Shown: one piece after another, positions 1 through 8,263 of the stretch | Layout: each line of letters starts with the position of its first letter | Numbering within the stretch: the stretch's first letter is position 1 | Origin: Hymenobacter puniceus | GTDB taxonomy: Bacteria > Bacteroidota > Bacteroidia > Cytophagales > Hymenobacteraceae | Direction: 5' to 3' | Assembly: GCF_014333525.1 (NCBI RefSeq) | Contig: NZ_JACSCX010000003.1 | Coordinates: 558,001 to 622,000, forward strand | DNA length: 64,000 nt | Program-made: the position numbers and the translations under genes | Notes under the pieces: generated by a model | Told to the model about the DNA's origin: nothing | The model's database searches: none | The model's input: the letters and a program-made list of their open reading frames with translations, nothing else

Positions 1-1
1 G

Positions 2-754
2 GCCAACGTAGTTATCAGCAGCCGCAAGCTGGACGTGCTGGAGAAAACAGCCGCCGAGCTGCGTGAGCAAACCCAAAACCAGAATGTGCTGGCTGTGCAG
101 TGCGACGTGCGCAAGTACGACGAAGTGGAAGCCATGCTGCAGCGCACCATCGACACGTTTGGCGGCGTGGATGTGCTGCTCAACAACGCGGCCGGCAACT
201 TCATCAGCCCTACGGAGCGCCTGAGCCATAAGGCGTTTGACGTGATAGTGGACATCGTGCTGCGCGGCTCCTACAACTGCACGCTGGCCTTTGGTAAGCG
301 CTGGATTGCCGACAAAAAGCCCGGCACCATCCTTAACATCGTCACGACCTATGCCTCCGTAGGCTCGGCCTACGTGGTGCCTTCGGCTGCTGCCAAAGCC
401 GGCGTGCTGGCCATGACCCGCTCGCTGGCCGTGGAGTGGGCCAAGTACGGTATCCGCTCCAACGCCATTGCGCCCGGCCCATTCCCGACGGAAGGTGCCT
501 GGAGCCGCCTGTTTCCGGAGCCGCTGGCCAAAAAGCTCGATCCGGCGGCCTCCGTGCCCCTCAAGCGCGTCGGCGACCACCAGGAACTGGCCAACTTGGC
601 GGCTTACATGGTGTCGGATTTCTCGGCCTACATGAACGGCGAAGTTGTGACCCTGGACGGCGGCGAGTGGCTCAACGGCGCCGGCGAGTTCAACAAGCTC
701 GAAGCTATTCCGGCCCCGATGTGGGATGAGATTGAAAAAGCCATGCGCCGATAA
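2..754 (+). CDS. 2,4-dienoyl-CoA reductase-like SDR oxidoreductase (5' end outside window)
   Basis: The reading frame is already open at base 2, so the N-terminus with the glycine-rich NADP-binding turn lies outside the window. The visible part carries the Rossmann-fold SDR core with an NNAAGNF motif. Instead of the classical YxxxK pair, it has Tyr (codon at 350), Ser (383) and Lys (395), spaced +11 and +15. This is the spacing of the Tyr-Ser-Lys set in mitochondrial-type 2,4-dienoyl-CoA reductase, and the following GPFPTEGAWSRL segment also fits that family. The likely role is NADPH-dependent reduction of 2,4-dienoyl-CoA during degradation of unsaturated fatty acids. The stop codon lies at the outer edge of an inverted-repeat element. 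The family call is strong; the exact substrate is inferred. Confidence 0.85.
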   Translation, partial: ANVVISSRKLDVLEKTAAELREQTQNQNVLAVQCDVRKYDEVEAMLQRTIDTFGGVDVLLNNAAGNFISPTERLSHKAFDVIVDIVLRGSYNCTLAFGKRWIADKKPGTILNIVTTYASVGSAYVVPSAAAKAGVLAMTRSLAVEWAKYGIRSNAIAPGPFPTEGAWSRLFPEPLAKKLDPAASVPLKRVGDHQELANLAAYMVSDFSAYMNGEVVTLDGGEWLNGAGEFNKLEAIPAPMWDEIEKAMRR

Positions 755-927
755 ATCACGGATTTCCACGGATTTTACGCGGATTTTGTAGTCGGCGCTA
801 TTCCGCATTGTTTGACCATAATACATAAAAAGAGGCTTGCCGTTTGGCAAGCCTCTTTATTTTAAGTGAACGGCAATCGACTACAAAATCCGTGTAATCC
901 GCGTAAAATCCGTGGAAATCCGTGATT
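754..927. repeat. Inverted-repeat element, CACGGATTT family, between convergent genes
   Basis: The left arm (754-794) and right arm (878-927) are inverted copies built from repeated 8-10 nt units of the type CACGGATTT. The right arm has one extra unit. Both flanking genes end exactly at the outer edges: one TAA at 752-754, the other (minus strand) at 926-928. A terminator hairpin sits between the arms. A single-arm relative is at 7586-7638. It looks like a non-autonomous mobile or REP-like repeat; the mobility is inferred. Confidence 0.75.
826..865. terminator. Bidirectional intrinsic terminator
   Basis: An 11-bp perfect stem (831-841 with 846-856) around a GTTT loop, with A-rich sequence before it and T-rich sequence after it, lies between two convergent genes. 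Confidence 0.85.
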
Positions 928-1792
928 AAAGCTTGTATCCCGGAAATCCTTTCGTGAACTCAGCGGCGGGAATGGGCTGGTTAGCGACTATGTCGCTGAA
1001 CTCAAACTTTTCGAACAAGCCTTTGTCGTCGTGCACCTGCACGACCAGGGGCAGCATAAGCTTCTGGTCGACGCAGACGAGGGTGCGGCGCCCGTAGCTG
1101 TTGGGTACCTGCAGCGTGCGGCCGGCTTCTACTTTTTCGCCGGGCGACAGGTTGTTGCGCTCCATCACGCGGTACTCACCACAGCCAAACTTATCGGCAA
1201 TGCGTTTTGGGGTGTCGCCGGCCACGGCTTTGTACGATACGTAGCGGAACTGCGGGAAATCGGCGCGCAGCAGGTAGCAGGGCCGGCCGGCCACGGTGGT
1301 GTCGCCAGCGTAGCGGAAGCTTTTCTCGAAGCTATGGTCGCGGCGCTGGCTGGAGCCCCGGATCAGGTCGGTGATGGTACCGTAGCCGGCGTCCAGTACG
1401 CTGTGGTGCTGGTTTTTGTGCATCACTGCGCCTTCGGGGTCCAGGCTCAGCGTCACGTAGGGGAAGCTGTTGGGATACACCCAGGCGTCGCCGTCGTTCT
1501 GGCCCGTCACCCAGAGCACCTCAATGCCCTTGGCGTTTTTCAGGTACACTCGAAACGGGCTGAACGTCATTTTCATGGCGGTGCGGGCTTGCTGGTAGCT
1601 GCCGCCCGTCAGGCGTTCCTGGGCGCGCACGTTGCAGCGCAGGGTTTTCAGGTTTTCGATGGAAGTGGTGAGCCGGCTCAGGAGCTGCTCGGTGGTAATG
1701 CGGTCGGCGGCGGGAGCCGGGGAGAAAGAAGCGGCGGCCAGCGCCACGGCTGGCAGTAAAGAAGCGGCCGAAAGCCGGGTAAAACGCGTCAT
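926..1792 (-). CDS. Secreted DUF1571-type protein with an internal LysM-like segment
   Basis: The protein begins at Met on 1792 with a signal peptide (about residues 1-29 ending APA-A); an upstream Met at 1807 is in frame but gives a poorer signal. The body has the LolA/DUF1571-like pattern: a stretch about making 'uncoupled' lipoprotein-like strands (RAQERLTGG, SPFRVYLKN, GQNDGDAWVYPN). About two thirds along, a LysM-like block is inserted (YKAVAGDTPKRIADKFGCGE, then NNLSPGEKVEAGRTLQVPNS), after which the DUF1571 pattern resumes. LysM modules bind peptidoglycan, so it may act at the wall in the periplasm; this is inference. It is convergent with the upstream SDR and shares an inverted repeat with it at the stop codon. 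Confidence 0.7.
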   Translation of the reverse strand: MTRFTRLSAASLLPAVALAAASFSPAPAADRITTEQLLSRLTTSIENLKTLRCNVRAQERLTGGSYQQARTAMKMTFSPFRVYLKNAKGIEVLWVTGQNDGDAWVYPNSFPYVTLSLDPEGAVMHKNQHHSVLDAGYGTITDLIRGSSQRRDHSFEKSFRYAGDTTVAGRPCYLLRADFPQFRYVSYKAVAGDTPKRIADKFGCGEYRVMERNNLSPGEKVEAGRTLQVPNSYGRRTLVCVDQKLMLPLVVQVHDDKGLFEKFEFSDIVANQPIPAAEFTKGFPGYKL

Positions 1793-1981
1793 GAAGCAGG
1801 TGGGCAAAATCGTAGAGTCGGTTGGCCGCTACGCATAAACCGGGCCGGAACAAGCAGCAAGATAAGGATAGGACCGTAATGCCGCGTAACAGATTGGAGT
1901 TGGGGGGTAGAGGACGGTTCGGCAACTTTTTCGCCCTAAAACCGGAATAACCAACGCACCTTTTCTTTCAAGCACCACACC

Positions 1982-2737
1982 ATGCGCTTCACAGTTATTA
2001 CGCCTACCCACAACCGTCGCCAGTTTCTGCCTGAGGCAGTAGCCAGCGTTCAAGCTTCCGTTTCGGCTCCCCTGGATTTTGAATTCGAGCATCTGATCTG
2101 CGAAAACGCTTCCACCGACGATACCGCCGCCTGGCTGCGCGACGCCGCCGGCCACGACCATTCCGCAATCCGGGTGGTAAGCCAGGCCACCAAGCTGCTG
2201 CCCGGCCCCGCCCGCAACCTGCTCATCCAAGACACTCCCGCCGACGGCTGGCTGGTACCCCTCGACGACGACGACCTGCTGCTGCAACGCTGCCTGTATA
2301 ACTACGCCGGCCTCGTGCAGCGCCACCCCGGCCAGGCCTGGTTTGTGGCCGATTTCCTGCGCGTAGACGAAGAAAAGCGCTACATGCCCGGCGAGGACTA
2401 CTACGCCTGGAAGTTTGAAACGCCTGCCGATATGCTGCGCGCCATCTTCCGGGCCGAGCACTTTATCCAGGGCAACGTGTGCTACAGCCGGGCGCTGTTC
2501 GAGGAAGTGGGCGGCTACAGCGAGGAAATCAGCATGGCGGAGGACCTGGACTTGTACGTGCGATTTTTGCTGGCCGGGCATCTGCCGGTACTCTCGCCCC
2601 ACATCAGCCATCTGCACCGTTTCCACACCAGCAACGTGAGCATCGGGGTGGACGCCAACAAGCACGCGAATGATTTGCGGGTGATTTACGACCAGTATGC
2701 GGAGCAGCTGCAGAAAATGGGAATAGAGCGGCCGTAA
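1982..2737 (+). CDS. Family 2 glycosyltransferase (GT-A fold)
   Basis: A 251-residue cytosolic protein with the GT2 opening ITPTHNR near residue 6, the CENASTDDT segment that binds the nucleotide-sugar, an acidic DDDD run (the metal-binding DxD region) near residue 90, and a downstream AEDLDLYVR block with the likely catalytic acidic residues. It would move a sugar from an NDP-sugar to an unknown acceptor, probably in cell-surface glycan synthesis. No other glycan gene is beside it. Its TAA stop (2735-2737) overlaps the edge of a short inverted-repeat element. Confidence 0.88.
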   Translation: MRFTVITPTHNRRQFLPEAVASVQASVSAPLDFEFEHLICENASTDDTAAWLRDAAGHDHSAIRVVSQATKLLPGPARNLLIQDTPADGWLVPLDDDDLLLQRCLYNYAGLVQRHPGQAWFVADFLRVDEEKRYMPGEDYYAWKFETPADMLRAIFRAEHFIQGNVCYSRALFEEVGGYSEEISMAEDLDLYVRFLLAGHLPVLSPHISHLHRFHTSNVSIGVDANKHANDLRVIYDQYAEQLQKMGIERP

Positions 2738-2854
2738 GTAGAACGGAGTGACACTATGTTTTGCCGCATAGTGGCAAGCGACGCGTAGGGGCAGTTTGGC
2801 GCGGCTCCAACTTGGCGCTGGCGCGCCAGGACGGAGTGTCACTCCGTTCTACTT
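2736..2854. repeat. Short inverted-repeat (MITE-like) element at two stop codons
   Basis: The 19-nt outer arms AAGTAGAACGGAGTGACAC (2736-2754) and its reverse complement (2836-2854) match perfectly and enclose about 80 bp. The stop codon of the glycosyltransferase lies at the left edge, and the stop of the convergent amidohydrolase (2849-2851) lies inside the right arm. It has no coding capacity. Confidence 0.8.
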
Positions 2855-4210
2855 CACTTCTACGCCACCTTTCAGCACAAGTCGTACCTGCCGCAGCGCG
2901 GCCACATCTTGGGTGGGGTCGCCTTGCACGGCTACGAGGTCGGCGAGGAGGCCAGGTTGCAGGCGGCCGCGGTCGGGGAGCTGGAAGATGCGGGCATTGC
3001 CGCTGGTGAAGCCGCGTAGTACTTCCAGTGGCGTGAAACCGTATTCGCGCACTAGCAGCTCGGCTTCGCGCGCGTTGTCGCCGTGGGCAAATACGCCGAC
3101 GTCGCCGCCGTAGGCCAGTTGCACGCCGCTCTGGCGGGCCGCCTTCATGCTCAGTCGCTTCTGCTGGATCTTCTCGGGCTCGGGGTCCTGGCCTTTGCGC
3201 CAGCCTTTGTATTGCGCGGTGGCGTCGCCGGCCGCCACGGTAGGGCACAGGGCTACGCCGCGCTGTTTCATCAGCCTGAACACTTCCAGCGTGCCGCCGT
3301 CGCCGTGCTCAATAGTCTGGACGCCAGCTAGCGTGGCGCGGCGCATGCCTTCGGGCGTGCTGGCGTGGGCTACTACGGGGCGGCCGGCGCTGTTGGCGGT
3401 CTGCACAATCAGGTTCAGCTCCTCCTGCGAAAAAGTGGGGCGGCTGGGTTCGTCTTTGCCCCAGCGGTAGTCGGCGTACACTTTGATGATGTCGGCGCCC
3501 TTGCCGATTTGCTCGCGGGTGGCCCGCACCACGCCTTCGGGGCCGTCGGCTTCCTGCGCGCCCTGGGGCACGTCCACGTTGGCCGAGAGCTTGGGGCCGT
3601 AGGAGCCGGTGGCTACCAGCGCCCGGGTAGCTACCAGCACACGCGGCCCCGGAATCAGTCCCAACTCAATGGCCTGCTTGACTCCCACATCGGCGTAGCC
3701 GGTGCCTTCCGAGCCCAGGTCGCGGATGGTGGTGAAGCCGGCAGCCAGCGTGGCGCGGGCGTGGGCGGTGGCGCGGGCCACGCGCAACGCCTCCGATTCC
3801 AGCAGCACCTGGTCGTTCCAGGGCGCTTCGTTGTAGGGGTGGAGCAGCAGGTGGCTGTGTCCTTCGATCAGGCCGGGCAGCAGCGTGAGGCCCGGCAGTT
3901 CCAAGGTGCGTGCTCCCGCCGGTGCAGGTAGTTGCGCGGCCGGGCCAACGGCTCGTATCCGGTCGTTTTCTATCAGTATGGCCCAGCCAGGGTGCAGCGT
4001 TTCGCCGTCGAAGACAGCAGCGGGGCGCAACAGGAGCAGCACGGTAGCTGATGTGGCGGGCGTTTGCGGCTTTTGAGAAAGAGAAGCAGGTGAAACCGTC
4101 AGTAGCAGGCCGGCAAATAACAGTGGACGTAACACGGGCAGCAGAAGTAGGTGAGAGAGGCGAAAGCTACGGCTGGTTTCGCAGCTAATGGAAAACTTCC
4201 AGCAGAGCAT
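2849..4210 (-). CDS. Secreted amidohydrolase (imidazolonepropionase-like metal-dependent hydrolase)
   Basis: A 453-residue metal-dependent hydrolase of the amidohydrolase superfamily. It has the LPGLIEGHSHL metal-binding motif, the FTTIRDLGS strand, a lysine-containing IIKVYADY strand (likely carboxylated metal bridge), VAHAS and IEHGDG histidines, and the closing YGGDVGVF aspartate. The C-terminus has the usual GRLQPGLLADLVAVQGDP segment. The N-terminus has a hydrophobic stretch compatible with export, but the start is uncertain: the first Met precedes about 20 unusual residues, and a GTG just before VLRPLLFAG is an alternative. The substrate is unknown; relatives act on Xaa-Pro or acyl-Lys/Arg dipeptides and on cyclic amides. 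The last codons lie in the inverted repeat 2736-2854. Confidence 0.82.
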   Translation of the reverse strand: MLCWKFSISCETSRSFRLSHLLLLPVLRPLLFAGLLLTVSPASLSQKPQTPATSATVLLLLRPAAVFDGETLHPGWAILIENDRIRAVGPAAQLPAPAGARTLELPGLTLLPGLIEGHSHLLLHPYNEAPWNDQVLLESEALRVARATAHARATLAAGFTTIRDLGSEGTGYADVGVKQAIELGLIPGPRVLVATRALVATGSYGPKLSANVDVPQGAQEADGPEGVVRATREQIGKGADIIKVYADYRWGKDEPSRPTFSQEELNLIVQTANSAGRPVVAHASTPEGMRRATLAGVQTIEHGDGGTLEVFRLMKQRGVALCPTVAAGDATAQYKGWRKGQDPEPEKIQQKRLSMKAARQSGVQLAYGGDVGVFAHGDNAREAELLVREYGFTPLEVLRGFTSGNARIFQLPDRGRLQPGLLADLVAVQGDPTQDVAALRQVRLVLKGGVEVK

Positions 4211-4503
4211 TCCCTACTAAGAGCCAACGCTCATCTAAGCGGTAGCTGTCACCCTAGGCAGCAGCGGATGATATACCGGCTCCAACTCGAAGCGGCTGCT
4301 AGCCGCTCCGAAACCCAGGCTACCTGTCAGATGCTCCCTAATCCGGAACGTGGTCTGCCGGCTGGCGGCCGGCGCGCCTGTAAAAGACACTGCGTCTACC
4401 CATAAGTAGCCCACTAATAGCTGCAGTTTTGGTAGAAGCCAAGTGTCGGGAGTGAGATGGTAATTGTGAGCGAGTACACGCTATTGATGAGTTGCATTGG
4501 CAA

Positions 4504-5118
4504 TTAAACAAGATACCAGGGCTTCTCTTCCGGCGGTGGCGCTGGCAACCCAACCAGCTGTTGCAGTGCGTAGACCAGGTTGTTGGCAATTCTTATATCT
4601 TCTACTTCCAGCAAAAAGCAGCGGGACTCATCTGTCAAGGTTAAAAACAGCTGACCATATAAATGGCTATGGTCACCAGCCCTTCTGCGTTGGCGTAACA
4701 TCCCAATTTCCAGGACTTCAGAGTAAGCAAATGTCTCCTGTTCAACTACTTTTTCGCGGTAGTATGGGTGCAGGTGCTCGACCAGTACCTGCTGAAGCTC
4801 GTTGTCAAAGACCACCTCATTCTGCAGACGCAGCATCTTTGTATCATAACTAGGCCGGTATAATTTATAGAAGTGCCAGGCGAGCATAAGCACTCCGAAC
4901 GCACCAAACATATATTCATGGCTATAAAGCGTGAACCAGCCGATAAAACAGAAAGCCGCCACACCAGCTAATAAAGTATGCTGCTGTTGCGCGGGGGCTG
5001 CAGTGGCCGCCCGCATTATCACTACCGACTCAGAGTAGCGGATTGAAATATCGCTGCTCTTGTAGCGCAGGTCGCGGACGATGGCTTGTAGCTGCGGAAA
5101 TAGATTGGTGATAGTCAT
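4504..5118 (-). CDS. Hypothetical membrane protein
   Basis: A 204-residue protein of no family I recognise. Residues about 47-87 form two closely spaced membrane segments (LLAGVAAFCFIGWFTLY and FGAFGVLMLAWHFY), with a cytosolic-looking C-terminal half rich in charged residues and a small N-terminal region. This resembles a membrane-anchored PH-like or YcxB-like layout, but that is only an impression. It is less GC-rich than its neighbours. It lies 62 bases downstream of the S46 peptidase on the same strand and could be read through from it. The 290 bp between it and the amidohydrolase start show nothing I can name. Confidence 0.6.
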   Translation of the reverse strand: MTITNLFPQLQAIVRDLRYKSSDISIRYSESVVIMRAATAAPAQQQHTLLAGVAAFCFIGWFTLYSHEYMFGAFGVLMLAWHFYKLYRPSYDTKMLRLQNEVVFDNELQQVLVEHLHPYYREKVVEQETFAYSEVLEIGMLRQRRRAGDHSHLYGQLFLTLTDESRCFLLEVEDIRIANNLVYALQQLVGLPAPPPEEKPWYLV

Positions 5119-5180
5119 GTATAAAAGAAATACCCGGCCGAATGTACAGCCGGGTATTCAGATAGCGAACAATAAGAAGG

Positions 5181-7433
5181 CTAAGCGTCTGCCTTTTCCT
5201 TTTTCTTGACTTTCACTTTTTTCACCTTCTTGCCATCCGTCGGCGCGGCCGCGTCGGAGGCGCCTACCAGCGTCATTTCCTTCACGAGGTGGCCGGCTCC
5301 GGCGAATTTATCGACCACGAACAGCATGTAGCGCACGTCCAGCGTGATGTTGCGCACCCGGTCGGGGTCGAACATGATGTCGGACATGGTGCCTTCCCAG
5401 TTGCGGTCGAAGTTGGTGCCGATCAGCTCGCCGCGGCCGTTGATGACGGGCGAGCCGGAGTTGCCGCCCGTCGTGTGGTTGGTGGCAATGAAAGCTACTG
5501 GCACGGTGCCTTTGTAGGCGTAGGGGCCGTAATCCTTGTTTTTGTACAGCTCGGCGAGGCGAGCCGGCACCTCAAACTCAGGATTGGTGGGGTCGGCCTT
5601 CTCCATGATGCCATCGAGGGTGGTGTAGAAGTCGTACTTCGTGCCGTCGGCGGGGGCATAGGGCTGCACTTGGCCATAGGCCACGCGCAGGGTGGAGTTG
5701 GCGTCAGGGTAGAACTTACGAGTGGTTTGCTGCTGGCGCAAACCGGCCACGTAGGTGCGCTGGAGCAGCGCAATCTGGTCGGTGGCGGCGGTGTAAGTGG
5801 GCAGAATGGCCGTGCGGTAATTGCCGACGATGGCCGAGGCGAGCTGCGCAGCCGGGTCGTCGAGCAGGGCGCGGGCATTGCCTTTCGCCACTTCATTGAG
5901 CACGGCTTGGGCCCCGGCTTCCGAGGTCAGGCGCGACTTGCCGTAGAGCTGGGTTACGTAGGCGTTCCAGCCGCCTTTGGCAGCGTATTGCTGTTGCAAA
6001 GTCTTCACATAGGCAGGTAGCAAGGTGGGCGGCGTGCCGTTGGCGTACAGCGGCAGCAGGGCCGCGGCCACTTTCTGGTCGGTAGCGGGAGTGCTGTTTT
6101 TGAAGAAGTTGGTGGTGCCGCCGCGGGCTTTGTCTACGGCGGCGGCCAGCTCGGCGGCCGGGGCTTTGTCAGCCATTTCGGCTAGCGGGAGCAGGCTGTT
6201 GGCGTAGGCAATCAGCTCAATACCAAGGGCCGCTTCCGTTACGTAGTCGCGGGCCAGGGTGTAGTCGCGCACGGTGGCGTATTGCTTCTGCAACTGCGGC
6301 AGCAAGGGGGCATAGGCGGCGCGGCGGGCTTCGTCGCCGGAATTGGCCCACTGCTGGAACTGCACTTCCTGCTCCTGCTTCACGCGCACGGCGTCCAGCT
6401 TCTTGAGGCCGCGGTTTTCGCCGATCCACTTTTTCCAGTAGTTGGCAATGCCGGCGTACTTGGCGGCGTACTGAATGCGCACTTTGTCGGAGGCTTTCAT
6501 GTCGGCGTCGAGCACGCGCAAACGGGCGTCGCGCACCTTGATTTTGGCCGGGTTCGAGACGGAATACACCTCATCGACGCCCCAGCTGGTGAGGTACTCG
6601 TTGGTGCGGCCGGGGAAGCCGAACACCAGCGTGAAGTCGCCGGGCTGCACGCCGGCCAGCGAGATGGGCAGGTGGTGGCGCGGCTTGAAGGGCACGTTCT
6701 GCGCCGAGTATGGCGCGGGCTTGTTGTCGGGGCCGGCGTAGATGCGGAAGATGCTGAAGTCGCCGGTGTGGCGGGGCCAGGCCCAGTTGTCGGTGTCGCC
6801 GCCAAACTTGCCGATGCTGCTCGGCGGGGCGCCCACCAGCCGGATGTCCTGGAACACCTCGGTCACGAACATGTAGTATTCGTTGCCATTGTAGAACGGC
6901 CGGATAAATGCCTGGTAGTGGGTGCCCTGCACGGCGGCCTGGCTGATGCGCTGGATGTTGGTTTGCACCAGCTTTTCGCGGTCGGCCTCGGCAATGTTGG
7001 CAGTCGGCACGCCAGCCAGCACCTGCCCGGTCACGTCTTCCATCCGGATGATGAAGGTGGCCGTGAGGCCGGGGTTGGTGAGTTCCTGGCTGCGGTCCAT
7101 GGCCCAGTAGCCTTTGGTCAGGTAATCCTGCTCCACCGACGAATGCTGCTGAATCTGGCCGTAGCCGCAATGGTGGTTGGTGAGCAGCAATCCCTCGTTG
7201 CTGATGATTTCGCCAGTACAGCCGCCGCCAAACTGCACCACGGCGTCCTTGAGGCTGCCCTGGTTGATACTGTAAATCTGGTCGGCCGTGAGCTTGAGGC
7301 CCTTTTTCTGCATGTCGGCCTCGTTGAGTTGCTTGAGCAGCAGGGGCAGCCACATGCCTTCATCGGCGCGGGCCGGGGCCGCAAGCATAAGCAGCAGTAG
7401 AGCCAGTAGGGCCTGGCGGAGGGTTGGACGCAT
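5181..7433 (-). CDS. S46 family dipeptidyl-peptidase, DPP11-type
   Basis: An exported serine peptidase of about 750 residues. The Met at 7433 is preferred because it starts a clean signal peptide ending ARA-DEGMW; an earlier in-frame Met adds 13 residues. The catalytic triad is visible: His88 in NHHCGYG, the Asp region in DTDNWAWPRHTGDF, and Ser659 in GGNSGSPVINGRG. Arg677, 18 residues after the serine (NFDRNWEG), is at the position that separates DPP11 (Arg, Asp/Glu specificity) from DPP7 (Gly, hydrophobic specificity). It should therefore release dipeptides with acidic second residues in the periplasm, for peptide nutrition. An unusual lysine-rich tail (KKVKKVKVKKKEK) ends the protein. Confidence 0.92.
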   Translation of the reverse strand: MRPTLRQALLALLLLMLAAPARADEGMWLPLLLKQLNEADMQKKGLKLTADQIYSINQGSLKDAVVQFGGGCTGEIISNEGLLLTNHHCGYGQIQQHSSVEQDYLTKGYWAMDRSQELTNPGLTATFIIRMEDVTGQVLAGVPTANIAEADREKLVQTNIQRISQAAVQGTHYQAFIRPFYNGNEYYMFVTEVFQDIRLVGAPPSSIGKFGGDTDNWAWPRHTGDFSIFRIYAGPDNKPAPYSAQNVPFKPRHHLPISLAGVQPGDFTLVFGFPGRTNEYLTSWGVDEVYSVSNPAKIKVRDARLRVLDADMKASDKVRIQYAAKYAGIANYWKKWIGENRGLKKLDAVRVKQEQEVQFQQWANSGDEARRAAYAPLLPQLQKQYATVRDYTLARDYVTEAALGIELIAYANSLLPLAEMADKAPAAELAAAVDKARGGTTNFFKNSTPATDQKVAAALLPLYANGTPPTLLPAYVKTLQQQYAAKGGWNAYVTQLYGKSRLTSEAGAQAVLNEVAKGNARALLDDPAAQLASAIVGNYRTAILPTYTAATDQIALLQRTYVAGLRQQQTTRKFYPDANSTLRVAYGQVQPYAPADGTKYDFYTTLDGIMEKADPTNPEFEVPARLAELYKNKDYGPYAYKGTVPVAFIATNHTTGGNSGSPVINGRGELIGTNFDRNWEGTMSDIMFDPDRVRNITLDVRYMLFVVDKFAGAGHLVKEMTLVGASDAAAPTDGKKVKKVKVKKKEKADA

Positions 7434-7547
7434 AGCTATGGGATAGAAATGGGTGGGGAAGGTGGAAGGCAAAAGTACGGCTCCGGCAGTTTGGATGCAG
7501 ACGTTATTTTATGTAGCACTCCGTTGGGTGGGCCGCTATACTCCAAC

Positions 7548-7575
7548 AAAAAAACGCCCGGCCAAAGGCCGGGCG
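7548..7575 (-). terminator. Intrinsic terminator of the YkvA-like gene
   Basis: A 9-bp GC stem (7555-7563 with 7567-7575), AAA loop, followed on the minus strand by seven Ts. It ends transcription of the gene starting at 8167. Confidence 0.85.
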
Positions 7576-7585
7576 CTGCAAGGGT

Positions 7586-7638
7586 AGTCGTCCACAAAGT
7601 CTGTGAAGTCCGCAGAAAATCCGTGTGAATCCGTGATT
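7586..7638. repeat. Solo arm of the CACGGATTT repeat family
   Basis: A 53-bp stretch with the same periodic AATCCGTG units as the right arm of 754-927, ending one base before the stop codon of the next gene (7640-7642, minus strand). No matching second arm is nearby, so this is a half-element. Confidence 0.65.
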
Positions 7639-7639
7639 C

Positions 7640-8167
7640 TCAGGAGTGGCCCATTTCCGCCACGGCGGGGGCGTTTTCGGTGTTGGTGTTGGAGGCGGCG
7701 TAGGCTGGCTTGGAAGAAGCGGCCGGAATGTCGTTGGTTTCTTCGGCGGCGTGGGTTTTCTCCCACTCACGGAAACGAGAAATTTCGCCCTGGAACTTCT
7801 CGATAAACCAGCTGATCAGGGCCAGATCGTCGAGGAAACCGACTACAGGGACGAAATCGGGCACCAGATCCACGGGAGAAAGGGTGTAGAGCAGCACGCC
7901 CAGCGCCGATACCACGGTGCTAGTTTCCACCTGGCGGTAGTCGCCGCTCACGTAGTTGCGCACCAGGCGCACCAGCGTGCGGCCCACGTCGAATACCTGC
8001 TTGAACTTGTTGTCGCCGCTTTCTTTGCTGGCGAGCTTGTTGGCTACTTCGTTCAGCACCAGCACCACCTTAAAGGGGCGGCCCAGCAGCCGGCCGGCGC
8101 GGTTCATGAACACGCTGAAAACGGCGTTTTTAGAAATCGAAAGTCCTTTTTCGAGAAGAGAAGACAT
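7640..8167 (-). CDS. YkvA family (DUF1232) protein
   Basis: A 175-residue protein with the DUF1232 hallmark LYTLSPVDLVPDFVPVVGFL followed by DDLALI near residues 93-118, preceded by a helical region. The family is usually a small membrane-associated protein of unknown function with one or two hydrophobic helices in this motif. The C-terminal 45 residues are low-complexity (Glu/Ala/Asn/Pro-rich). It stands alone between its own terminator and a divergent DinB gene. Confidence 0.85.
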   Translation of the reverse strand: MSSLLEKGLSISKNAVFSVFMNRAGRLLGRPFKVVLVLNEVANKLASKESGDNKFKQVFDVGRTLVRLVRNYVSGDYRQVETSTVVSALGVLLYTLSPVDLVPDFVPVVGFLDDLALISWFIEKFQGEISRFREWEKTHAAEETNDIPAASSKPAYAASNTNTENAPAVAEMGHS

Positions 8168-8263
8168 AGGTGAGAGAAATTAAATGTAGTGCCTGTACGA
8201 AGGCATGCAAGTGGGAGTTATAGCCCCACAGCTCTTAAACCGGAAAATAGCTAGGTTTGCCCC

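Noticed and set aside
754..927. CRISPR array made of CACGGATTT units
   Set aside because: The units are 8-10 bp, adjacent, and arranged as two inverted arms. There are no spacers of regular length and no cas genes.
1829..2842. 337-codon minus-strand frame over the glycosyltransferase gene
   Set aside because: The plus strand encodes a clear GT2 protein here. The minus frame is low-complexity Val/Gly/His and starts inside an inverted repeat.
6282..7400. Long open frame on the plus strand opposite the S46 peptidase gene
   Set aside because: It is a shadow of GC-rich coding sequence: the opposite strand carries a full S46 peptidase with catalytic motifs, while this frame has no recognisable domain and no start signal.
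7536..7770. Small proteins read from the repeat at 7586-7638
   Set aside because: The translated products come from repeat units and a terminator stem and have no independent start signal or conservation.
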